The position numbers and the translations under genes are program-made. Shown here piece by piece: positions 1 to 5,182 of a stretch of DNA of 7,923 nt. The DNA comes from JBGSMB01 sp041740375 (GTDB lineage Bacteria; Patescibacteriota; Saccharimonadia; Saccharimonadales; JAGQMS01), in the NCBI GenBank assembly GCA_041740375.1, contig JBGSMB010000065.1, positions 1 through 7,923 on the forward strand. Direction: 5' to 3'. The notes below the pieces were generated by a model. It was given only the letters and a program-made list of their open reading frames with translations, ran no database searches and was not told the DNA's origin. Position 1 is the first letter of the stretch. Each line of letters starts with the position of its first letter.

Positions 1-98
1 ACCCGCATCACTTGCGGCGTATTCATATAGTAGAAAGTTTACTCTGAAAGCACAGTAATTCAAATTAAATTTACATCATTTGCGAAAATATTTTGTTG
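1..98. other. Window edge and upstream region of thyA, no gene assignable
   Basis: No gene can be assigned here. Three + strand frames enter from the left and stop at 28-30, 42-45 and 56-58; any one of them could be the end of an upstream gene, but the fragments (9 to 18 codons) are too short to recognise. A small perfect inverted repeat, CCGCA/TGCGG (3-7 and 13-17, loop of 5), lies at the very edge. It is not followed by a T-run, so it is not a convincing terminator. The rest is AT-rich and probably holds the upstream part of the thyA promoter. Confidence 0.3.
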
Positions 99-104
99 TA
101 TAGT
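99..104 (+). promoter_or_regulatory. Putative -10 box of thyA, suggesting a leaderless mRNA
   Basis: TATAGT matches the -10 consensus at five of six positions and ends 8 nt before the thyA ATG. Transcription would then start around 110-113, at or next to the start codon. No Shine-Dalgarno-like AGGA/GGAG lies in the 30 nt before the ATG, which agrees with leaderless initiation. The -35 is unclear: TTTACA at 70-75 is 23 nt away and TTGCGA at 80-85 is 13 nt away, and neither spacing is normal. Confidence 0.4.
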
Positions 105-112
105 GTTTATAT

Positions 113-1018
113 ATGGAAGTGTTGTATAGACCCCCCGAAGATCGAGAGCCGGATACGCAGTATCATGACTTACTTGAGCGTATCTACACCGAGGGTAGAG
201 AGGTTGCGCCAATCCAAGGAGAAAAAGCAAAAATGATAGTCGGTGCGCAGCTACGCTATGACATGAGTAACGGATTTCCTGCAATCACGGAAAGAGATGT
301 TTCGGGTAATCTTTTTAAGGGAGCGCTCGCAGAACACATCGCGTTTTTAAACGGAGCTCGTACTCAGGCAGAGTTAGAAGCCTTTGGTTGTAAATGGTGG
401 GATCGCTGGGTTACAGCGGATAAGTGTGCAGATTTTGACTTGGAGCCCGGAGACCTTGGTGATGGTTCCTACGGTGCGGCATGGACTAGCTTCCCGACTG
501 CTGAAGGTGAGTCGTTTGATCAAATACCACATTTTATGCAACAAATCACTGAGCGTCCATATTTGCGTACTCATGTAATAACGCCATGGATTCCACAATA
601 CACGCTTCAACATGAAGGGCTGACGCGAAGAGTAGTGGTTGCTCCCTGCCACGGCATGATTCATGCACTAGCAGATCCTGCGACTCGTGAACTTTCAATT
701 CATCATATACAAAGAAGTGGTGACTTTCCTGTAGGTGTTCCGTTTAATATGATTCAGTACGCAGCATTTGGGATGATGGTTGCAAGGTTAACTAATTATC
801 GATTTGTCGAATATGTCCACTCGTTCTCTGACGTACATATATATGAAAGTCAGTATGAGAACGTTGAAGAAATTTTGAACCGACCAGCGAGAACTCTTGG
901 TACTGTCTCAATCATTCACGCCGAGGCAATTGATAACATAAAAGACTTTCGACCGGAACATTTTGAACTAACCGATTACGAACCTCATCCTGCGATGCGA
1001 ATGCCGACACCAGTTTAG
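113..1018 (+). CDS. thyA: Thymidylate synthase (ThyA family)
   Basis: Converts dUMP and methylene-tetrahydrofolate to dTMP and dihydrofolate in the cytosol. The 301-residue protein is longer than the 264-residue E. coli enzyme. The nucleophile motif APCH puts the catalytic cysteine at residue 179. The QRSGD motif (200-204) and GVPFN (208-212) follow, with Asn212 matching the uracil-selecting asparagine. VHIY (242-245) and the C-terminal DYEPHP (288-293) are also typical. Glu74 and the WWDRW tryptophans sit where the family has its catalytic Glu and folate-contacting Trp. By eye, two phosphate-binding arginines seem replaced: the N-terminal DRTGTG loop reads IQGEKA (34-39), and the usual Arg-Arg pair reads Arg-Thr (152-153). 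The extra length includes an insertion around residues 92-120. The ATG at 113 is the only plausible start; an in-frame upstream start was not seen and there is no Shine-Dalgarno. The HIT gene follows after 9 nt. Confidence 0.93.
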   Translation: MEVLYRPPEDREPDTQYHDLLERIYTEGREVAPIQGEKAKMIVGAQLRYDMSNGFPAITERDVSGNLFKGALAEHIAFLNGARTQAELEAFGCKWWDRWVTADKCADFDLEPGDLGDGSYGAAWTSFPTAEGESFDQIPHFMQQITERPYLRTHVITPWIPQYTLQHEGLTRRVVVAPCHGMIHALADPATRELSIHHIQRSGDFPVGVPFNMIQYAAFGMMVARLTNYRFVEYVHSFSDVHIYESQYENVEEILNRPARTLGTVSIIHAEAIDNIKDFRPEHFELTDYEPHPAMRMPTPV

Positions 1019-1027
1019 GAGACAATA

Positions 1028-1465
1028 GTGGCACAGTTTGTTAATGAAGTGAATGCAGAACGACCAGGTGACGATTCTTACGCTAGCCTTATACGTCAGA
1101 TTAAGGACGATGGAGTATGTCCGTTTTGTCCGGAGCATTTCGTCTATCATCCTCATCCAATCGATGACAGTCATGAGTATTGGTCGGTCACGGATAGCGG
1201 ATTTCCATACAAAAACACTTCTCACCATTCATTAGTTGTTCACAAGGTGCACATTGAAACTCTCGACGAACTAGAAGCTGAAGCTTGGGCGGAACTACAA
1301 TTGATAATTGGTGGTATAAAAAGAGCCAAAGATATTGCAGGTGGCGCTATGATTTTTAGGTTCGGGGATACAAGGTTCAATAGCGCGAGTGTGTCTCATC
1401 TCCATCTTCAAGTCGTGTCTGGAAGTGGCGATCCAGAAAGACCCGTAATTACTCGGGTTGGCTAG
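1028..1465 (+). CDS. HIT-family protein with HxHxQ motif (nucleotide hydrolase/transferase)
   Basis: A 145-residue member of the histidine-triad superfamily, which hydrolyse or transfer nucleotidyl groups through a covalent histidine intermediate. Visible features are a CPFC pair (residues 31-34) that may bind zinc, the strand FPYKNTSHHSLVVHKVH (59-75), and the active site SVSHLHLQV (121-129). His124 and His126 are present, but the third triad position is Gln128. That HxHxQ form is known from GalT and Ap4A phosphorylase-type branches, so phosphorylase or transferase chemistry is as likely as hydrolysis. The start is GTG at 1028, chosen because AGGAG (1017-1021) overlaps the thyA stop with 6-nt spacing. 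The gene is therefore probably co-transcribed and translationally coupled with thyA. Its last 17 nt overlap the end of the convergent deaminase gene. The substrate cannot be told from the sequence. Confidence 0.85.
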   Translation: MAQFVNEVNAERPGDDSYASLIRQIKDDGVCPFCPEHFVYHPHPIDDSHEYWSVTDSGFPYKNTSHHSLVVHKVHIETLDELEAEAWAELQLIIGGIKRAKDIAGGAMIFRFGDTRFNSASVSHLHLQVVSGSGDPERPVITRVG

Positions 1466-2318
1466 TTGGTGTTCTATCGACTTTAACTAATTCGATACCT
1501 TTTGCGGCAAAAATATCTTGCGCATCAAGAAGAGAGTATCCATCTTGGTATATCACCCGAGAAATTCCAGCTTCAGCAATTGACCTCGCGCATACTGGAC
1601 ACGGAAAAGTGGTGACAACTAATAGCGCACCTTCGAGTGCTGTACCGGTTTTTGCTGCTCGAGCTATTAATCCAGCCTCAGCATGAATGCATTTTTGAAG
1701 CTCTATGTGTTCCCCGGCATCAAAGTTACTGCGAGGATCACCGAATGTCTCAAGTGAATAATTCTCCGTTGGGTATGGTCGGTTGTGGCCCTGCAGTAGT
1801 ATTTCTCCATCTTTGACAATAAGACACCCCAGTTGCCTCCACCAGTCAGGACTTTTTACAGCTTCTTTTAAGGTTAAATCTATGAAAAACTGATCCAATT
1901 CATCTGTCGAGACGACAACATCCGCTTTTGAGTCAGTTTGATTAGTAGAAAGCCTCTTGTCCCAACGTAAGAAAACATTTTCAAAAAGCACTTCCCTTCC
2001 AATCATGCTTAAATATGTTGCTGCGAAATTGTGCGATACGTCTTCATCGGGCATATAAATCGCCTCGTCGCTATCAATGATCTGTTGAATATCAGGAATA
2101 CCCCTAATCACACGTACTTGTCTCTCAGGCACTACTACTTGTACCACATCCTTCATTAGTTCAGCGCTGACTGCTCGAATGTCGCGGTCGAGCCGAGGTA
2201 CCTCATGAACCAGCTCTTCTCCAAGGATATTGACACTTCCACTTCGCTTTTTAAGATAATCTACATAACCTTTGTGGAGAGCCGGCATATAGAGAATGTC
2301 GGTTTCGGCTTTTGCCAT
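1449..2318 (-). CDS. dCMP/cytidine-deaminase-family protein with N-terminal nucleotidyltransferase-like domain
   Basis: The C-terminal half (about residues 140-289) is a zinc-dependent deaminase: HAE at 212-214 supplies the histidine ligand and the proton-shuttling Glu214, and PCPVC at 239-243 supplies the two cysteine ligands. A long insertion lies between the first strands (GCLIVKDGEILLQGHNRP, 164-181) and the HAE. That layout fits dCMP deaminase, which makes dUMP for ThyA, better than small cytidine deaminases. The first 130 residues are extra. They contain MPALHKGYVDYLKK (11-24), which resembles the HxGH loop of cytidylyltransferases with the second histidine changed to tyrosine, and a later MPDEDVS (89-95). 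I read this as a degenerate nucleotidyltransferase-like domain, by inference. The ATG at 2318 lies 3 nt after the upstream stop, with AGAGG about 10 nt ahead. Substrate could also be CMP, a modified nucleotide or RibD-like. Confidence 0.8.
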   Translation of the reverse strand: MAKAETDILYMPALHKGYVDYLKKRSGSVNILGEELVHEVPRLDRDIRAVSAELMKDVVQVVVPERQVRVIRGIPDIQQIIDSDEAIYMPDEDVSHNFAATYLSMIGREVLFENVFLRWDKRLSTNQTDSKADVVVSTDELDQFFIDLTLKEAVKSPDWWRQLGCLIVKDGEILLQGHNRPYPTENYSLETFGDPRSNFDAGEHIELQKCIHAEAGLIARAAKTGTALEGALLVVTTFPCPVCARSIAEAGISRVIYQDGYSLLDAQDIFAAKGIELVKVDRTPTSQPE

Positions 2319-2321
2319 CTC

Positions 2322-2927
2322 TTAGACGCCTCTGATTTTAGATATAAAGTCCTGAGTAAGCTTATTAATTTCTTTAGCGAGTGAAGATGCACCATCGATA
2401 GATAGCTGGCGAATTCTTGCTGTTGTCGATGTTGTACTCTGTGCAGGGAGAACAACAATTTTCCCGGCATAATCTTTATATTGACGCATTTCGTCACGAG
2501 TAAAATCTTTTGTGGAGGAAGAAGTGATCAGTACATCAGGCCTAACTGTCTTGATCAAATCACCAATCTTCTTGTCGATATGACGTATAACTACATAATC
2601 AACGTGTCTAAGATGTAGCAACATCTCTATCCGTTCTTTTTGAGGGACAATTGGTCTTGTAGGGCCTTTTCTCTGGCGCGTTAGCTCATCTGAATCAACT
2701 CCGATGATGAGTATGTCTCCGTAACTTTTGGCAATCTCTAAGTATCTTGCATGTCCTTCGTGAATTAGATCATACACACCCTGGGTAAGTACTATTTTGT
2801 TACCTAAAAAACGAAGACTTTCGACAGTCTTGGTTAACTGCTTAAAATCAGTAATAAATCGAGGATTATCTATAGTAATCTTAGGTTTTCTAGTTTTCTT
2901 TTCTGGTTGTTTTAATCTAGTTGCCAT
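2322..2927 (-). CDS. Cytidylyltransferase-like nucleotidyltransferase (RfaE/HldE C-terminal type)
   Basis: A 201-residue protein of the HxGH nucleotidyltransferase superfamily, which joins a nucleoside monophosphate to a phosphorylated sugar, alcohol or cofactor precursor. The active-site loop QGVYDLIHEGHARYL (49-63) carries His56 and His59. GVDSDELTRQRKGPTRPI (76-93) and PQKERIEML (95-103) match the usual order of a heptose-1-phosphate adenylyltransferase or glycerol-3-phosphate cytidylyltransferase domain. VRPDVLI (128-134) and STTARIRQL (167-175, the C-terminal STT motif) complete it. The usual KGGDY after VRPDVL is replaced by ITSSSTKDF, so the acceptor may be unusual. A basic stretch of about 40 residues precedes the domain, and a short helical tail follows it. 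The start overlaps the end of folA by 11 nt. The real substrate is not visible; a heptose role is doubtful because no heptose-pathway genes are nearby. Confidence 0.82.
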   Translation of the reverse strand: MATRLKQPEKKTRKPKITIDNPRFITDFKQLTKTVESLRFLGNKIVLTQGVYDLIHEGHARYLEIAKSYGDILIIGVDSDELTRQRKGPTRPIVPQKERIEMLLHLRHVDYVVIRHIDKKIGDLIKTVRPDVLITSSSTKDFTRDEMRQYKDYAGKIVVLPAQSTTSTTARIRQLSIDGASSLAKEINKLTQDFISKIRGV

Positions 2928-3420
2928 CGTTAGTCGTCCTTTCGTATATCAAAAACGTGCTGTCAAAGTCGTCTGTGCGGTCTGTAATTCTTTCCTTATG
3001 CTTTAGCGACCATTCACCTTCTGGAATTGCCGGAAAATATGTATCACCAGGAAATGAACCGTCAATTTCTGTAATATACATTCTGTCTAAAAATGGTAAA
3101 GCGTCTCTATAAATTCGGCTTCCGCCTATGACAAAGCTATTACCTGGATCTATTTCATCTGCACGCTCTAATGCTTCCTCTACATTCCTAGCTACAACAC
3201 AACCAGCAATTTCCAAAACACGTCTAGATATAACTATATTGGTTCTTTCACGAAGAGGACTTCCAATAGATTCAAACGTAAGCCGACCCATAATTACTGG
3301 ATGCCTAATCGTTAAACCACGAAATCGCCTCATGTCAGAGGGCATGCCACCGCGCCAAGGAATATCGCCTTGGTTACCAATGACATTATTTTGCCCTACA
3401 GCAACTACCAGACTCCGCAT
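2917..3420 (-). CDS. folA: Dihydrofolate reductase
   Basis: Reduces dihydrofolate to tetrahydrofolate with NADPH, recycling the dihydrofolate made by ThyA. The protein has 167 residues, the usual length. The N-terminus MRSLVVAVGQNNVIGNQGDIPW (1-22) gives the Met20-type loop and the proline-tryptophan. PSDMRRF (27-33) supplies the catalytic acid Asp29. PVIMGRLTFESIG (41-53) and ERTNIVISRR (58-67) form the NADPH-binding part, VIGGSRIYRDALP (97-109) is the second glycine motif, and TEIDGSFPGDTYFP (116-129) the conserved Thr strand. It lies 55 nt after rplA on the same strand, so it could be transcribed from the ribosomal operon. An AGG (about 3424-3426) sits only some 4 nt before the ATG, a weak ribosome site. 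A separate promoter in the 55-nt gap is not obvious. The gene heads a tight three-gene run with the nucleotidyltransferase and deaminase. Confidence 0.95.
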   Translation of the reverse strand: MRSLVVAVGQNNVIGNQGDIPWRGGMPSDMRRFRGLTIRHPVIMGRLTFESIGSPLRERTNIVISRRVLEIAGCVVARNVEEALERADEIDPGNSFVIGGSRIYRDALPFLDRMYITEIDGSFPGDTYFPAIPEGEWSLKHKERITDRTDDFDSTFLIYERTTNDGN

Positions 3421-3475
3421 ATACCTAATATAACATCAAATAGACTAGATGCATAAAAGATGCAAAAACTTGTGC

Positions 3476-4492
3476 TTATATCTCTGAAACAGCTACTTTG
3501 ACGCTTGGTCCCATAGTAGTTGAAATATGGATAGATTTTACGTAGTTACCCTTAACGCTTGCAGGCTTATTGGCTTTGATGCTGGCAAGTAGTACTTCAA
3601 GATTAGTCATAAGCTTTTCTGTGCCGAAGCTAACTTTTCCGAATGCAACGTGGATTATGCCTGTCGAGTCTACTCGGTATTCGACACGGCCAGCCTTTGC
3701 TTCTTCCACTGCTTTTTTGATGTTAGTAGTAACGGTACCGCTCTTTGGGTTAGGCATTAGACCTTTTGGTCCAAGTAGACGTGCATACTTACCCAACTTT
3801 GCCATGAGCAATGGTGTTGAAATAAGAAGATCAAACTCAATCTTTTCCTTATCTAGGAGTTGTAGGAACTCTTCATTTCCATATACATCTGCACCTGCGG
3901 CTTTTGCAGCTGCTAGTTCGTCGCCATCTGCAAATACAGCAACTCGAACACTTTTGCCTGTTCCAGATGGCAATACAAGATTATCTCGAACGTTCTGGTC
4001 TGCTTGCCTTGGGTCAATATTAAGATTTACGTGGAGTTCAAGGGTACCGTCAAATTTAGTAGTAGACGTTTGAACAGCAAGCTCAAGTGCTTCTTTCGCG
4101 CTATATTCCTTGTCTTTTTCTACCTTTGCTGTTGCCTCACGTAATTTTTTACCAGCACGCTCTAGTCGAGATCTTGCTGGCTTTGCGTGAACAACCGGAG
4201 CTTCCTGCTGCTCTTTAGTAGTTTTCTTTCTCTCCTCCTTGGCAACAAGTTGTTCTTTCTCCGCTAAGGCCTTTGCGCTTCGTTTGCCGGCCTTTGCCTT
4301 TGTCGTTGGTTCTTCAGCTGCAATTTCTGCCTCTGCCTCTACTATTGCTTCTGCAATCGCTTCGGTTTCTACAAGAGCCTCTAAGTTCGCAAATGCCTCG
4401 ACTGCAGCAACGGTTTCAGCTGTTTTGAGTTCTTCCTTTGCAATTTTTGAGGATGCTTCTGGCTTTTTAGCTTTTTTTACTTCTTTTGACAT
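3476..4492 (-). CDS. rplA: 50S ribosomal protein L1 (uL1) with about 105-residue N-terminal extension
   Basis: L1 forms the mobile stalk beside the ribosomal E site and, in many bacteria, represses its own mRNA. The start at 4492 was chosen over the in-frame ATG at 4516 because AAGGAG (4501-4506) lies 8 nt before it. This gives 338 residues against about 230 normally. The L1 body begins near residue 107. It contains KFDGTLELHVNLNIDPRQAD, the GTGK-containing segment, LLGPKGLMPNPKSGTV and GRVEYRVDSTGIIHVAFGKV, and ends with a Ser-Thr-Met-Gly-Pro segment, all family hallmarks. The extension has two parts: residues about 20-62 are Ala/Glu-rich with hydrophobic repeats, probably helical, and 63-107 are Lys/Arg-rich. 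Extensions of this kind are not part of the standard L1 fold; their role is unknown. The gene is 62 nt downstream of rplK. Confidence 0.96.
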   Translation of the reverse strand: MSKEVKKAKKPEASSKIAKEELKTAETVAAVEAFANLEALVETEAIAEAIVEAEAEIAAEEPTTKAKAGKRSAKALAEKEQLVAKEERKKTTKEQQEAPVVHAKPARSRLERAGKKLREATAKVEKDKEYSAKEALELAVQTSTTKFDGTLELHVNLNIDPRQADQNVRDNLVLPSGTGKSVRVAVFADGDELAAAKAAGADVYGNEEFLQLLDKEKIEFDLLISTPLLMAKLGKYARLLGPKGLMPNPKSGTVTTNIKKAVEEAKAGRVEYRVDSTGIIHVAFGKVSFGTEKLMTNLEVLLASIKANKPASVKGNYVKSIHISTTMGPSVKVAVSEI

Positions 4493-4500
4493 TATTGGTT

Positions 4501-4506
4501 CTCCTT
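4501..4506 (-). promoter_or_regulatory. Ribosome binding site deciding the rplA start
   Basis: AAGGAG on the - strand, 8 nt before the ATG at 4492. The longer reading from 4516 would place this site inside the coding region and has no ribosome site of its own, so the shorter protein beginning MSKEVKKAKK is preferred. Confidence 0.8.
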
Positions 4507-4514
4507 CGTGGTGC

Positions 4515-4524
4515 AAACCGGTTT
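4515..4524. repeat. 10-bp perfect palindrome in the rplK-rplA gap
   Basis: AAACCGGTTT reads the same on both strands and lies about 10 nt upstream of the rplA ribosome site. It is too short to be a stable RNA hairpin, and chance occurrence is possible. It is recorded because the 62-nt gap otherwise holds only the ribosome site and an A/T-rich run. Confidence 0.3.
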
Positions 4525-4554
4525 AAAAAAGACCGTCCCACAAAATTAATTTGA

Positions 4555-4986
4555 TTATTTCTCTATTTCAACGCCCATTGACCTTGCGGTACCGGCAACA
4601 ATTTTCTTGACAGCATCGATATCTTGAGTGTTCATTTCGTGTGCTTTAGCTTCCGCAATTTCAGTAAGCTGAGCATCCGATAATTTCTTAGAAATCTTTT
4701 CCGTATTTGGCCTTCCAGATCCTTTATCGATTCCTAGCTTTGTGCGGATAAGATCGTCTGTAGGTACCCCAACAACTCGAAAGTCCATTGATCGGTCTTC
4801 GTAAATAGCGATGTGCGCGGTAACAGTAACATTACCCATGTCTTTCGTAGCGTCGTTAAATGGTTGGATAAAATCCATCATATTGACTCCGTATTGTCCA
4901 AGGGTGCTACCAACTGGAGGAGCAGCGCTTGCTTTTCCGGCTGGAATTTTCATTTTTAAATTTGCTTTGACGGGCTTACTAGCCAT
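4555..4986 (-). CDS. rplK: 50S ribosomal protein L11 (uL11)
   Basis: L11 binds the GTPase-associated region of 23S rRNA at the base of the L7/L12 stalk and takes part in factor binding and the stringent response. The protein has 143 residues, the normal length. The N-terminal domain contains KMKIPAGKASAAPPVGSTLG (11-30) with the proline pair and QYGVNMMDF (31-39). The linker region has YEDRSMDF (62-69). The C-terminal RNA-binding domain shows GIDKGSGRPN (85-94), and the protein ends with GTARSMGVEIE (132-142). GGAG (4998-5001, minus reading CTCC region) lies 4-5 nt before the ATG and is enclosed in a small hairpin. The gene has its own promoter and a leader of about 100 nt, and is followed by rplA in the usual order. 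Confidence 0.97.
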   Translation of the reverse strand: MASKPVKANLKMKIPAGKASAAPPVGSTLGQYGVNMMDFIQPFNDATKDMGNVTVTAHIAIYEDRSMDFRVVGVPTDDLIRTKLGIDKGSGRPNTEKISKKLSDAQLTEIAEAKAHEMNTQDIDAVKKIVAGTARSMGVEIEK

Positions 4987-4989
4987 ATG

Positions 4990-5002
4990 ACTCCTTTGGA
5001 GT
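4990..5002 (-). promoter_or_regulatory. Hairpin enclosing the rplK ribosome binding site
   Basis: On the - strand ACTCC (5002-4998), AAA, GGAGT (4994-4990) forms a perfect 5-bp stem with a 3-nt loop. The right arm is the rplK Shine-Dalgarno itself, 3 nt before the ATG. In RNA this hairpin would hide the ribosome site. Such a short stem is only moderately stable, so it may act as a tunable gate rather than a full block. Confidence 0.45.
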
Positions 5003-5029
5003 AATTTGATATTACATTTATGAACATAA

Positions 5030-5079
5030 GAGAATAATTATTACTCATGCGACCAATGAAGCGACGGTCGATTATTCTC
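5030..5079 (-). promoter_or_regulatory. Structured rplK leader, candidate L1 autoregulatory site
   Basis: In the leader RNA, GAGAAUAAU (5079-5071) pairs perfectly over 9 bp with AUUAUUCUC (5038-5030). Directly inside it CGACC (5070-5066) pairs with GGUCG (5054-5050), leaving an 11-nt apical loop. The 3' side has an 11-nt unpaired segment, CAUGAGUAAUA (5049-5039), that the 5' side lacks. Two helices separated by an asymmetric internal loop is the general shape that L1 recognises in 23S rRNA and in its own operon mRNA. Known L11-L1 operons are often repressed by L1 this way. Assignment to L1 is inference; the pairing itself is seen in the sequence. Confidence 0.45.
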
Positions 5080-5118
5080 CTGTAACAGGGTAAAATTATA
5101 CTACAGGTTACCCCTGTT
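5079..5118. promoter_or_regulatory. Overlapping inverted repeats around the rplK -10 box (operator-like)
   Basis: Two palindromic elements flank the -10 box. CCTGTAACAGG (5079-5089) is a perfect 5+1+5 palindrome near the expected transcription start. CAGG-5-CCTG (5104-5116) lies in the promoter spacer. They are also inverted copies of each other: AACAGGGTAA (5084-5093) mirrors TTACCCCTGTT (5108-5118) with one extra C. The symmetry axis falls on the TATAAT. Such placement is typical of a repressor or activator site, but no candidate regulator is encoded in the window. Confidence 0.45.
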
Positions 5119-5123
5119 GTCTA
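5095..5123 (-). promoter_or_regulatory. Promoter of rplK-rplA
   Basis: On the - strand TAGACA (5123-5118), a 17-nt spacer, and a perfect TATAAT (5100-5095). This is close to the sigma-70-type consensus. Transcription would start near 5088-5086, giving a leader of about 100 nt before rplK. It makes rplK-rplA (and possibly folA and beyond) independent of the secE promoter. The -35 box begins 3 nt after the stop of the -1 frame tail of the upstream small ORF. Confidence 0.75.
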
Positions 5124-5126
5124 GTG

Positions 5127-5182
5127 TTATTCATTCGCTGAATCAAGCCTGATTACTTGAAGCTCAATATCAAATCTTCCAG
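5127..5182 (-). pseudogene. Possible -1 frame continuation of the nusG-rplK small ORF
   Basis: Directly after the stop of the 52-residue small ORF, the -1 frame reads LAGRFDIELQVIRLDSANE and ends in TAA at 5129-5127. The text looks like ordinary protein, and its stop falls just before the rplK promoter. That suggests one original gene of about 71 residues, split by a frameshift, a sequencing error or programmed slippage. The alternative is plain readthrough of the TAG in the same frame, adding LEDLILSFK and ending at 5155-5153. The sequence alone does not decide between these. Confidence 0.35.

Noticed and set aside
60..284. 74-residue - strand open frame at the left edge
   Set aside because: It is antisense to the clear start of thyA, shows no domain and no ribosome site.
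3450..3464. TGCAT-AAAAG-ATGCA inverted repeat between rplA and folA as a terminator
   Set aside because: The stem is only 5 bp, AT-rich, and no T-run follows on the - strand.
4493..4516. Longer start for L1 at 4516
   Set aside because: It adds only MHHEGEPI, has no ribosome site, and the AAGGAG would lie inside the coding region at ideal distance from the ATG at 4492.
3570..4526. Long + strand open frames opposite rplA
   Set aside because: They are mirror readings of the Ala/Glu/Lys-rich L1 gene, with Ser/Ala-rich low-complexity text.
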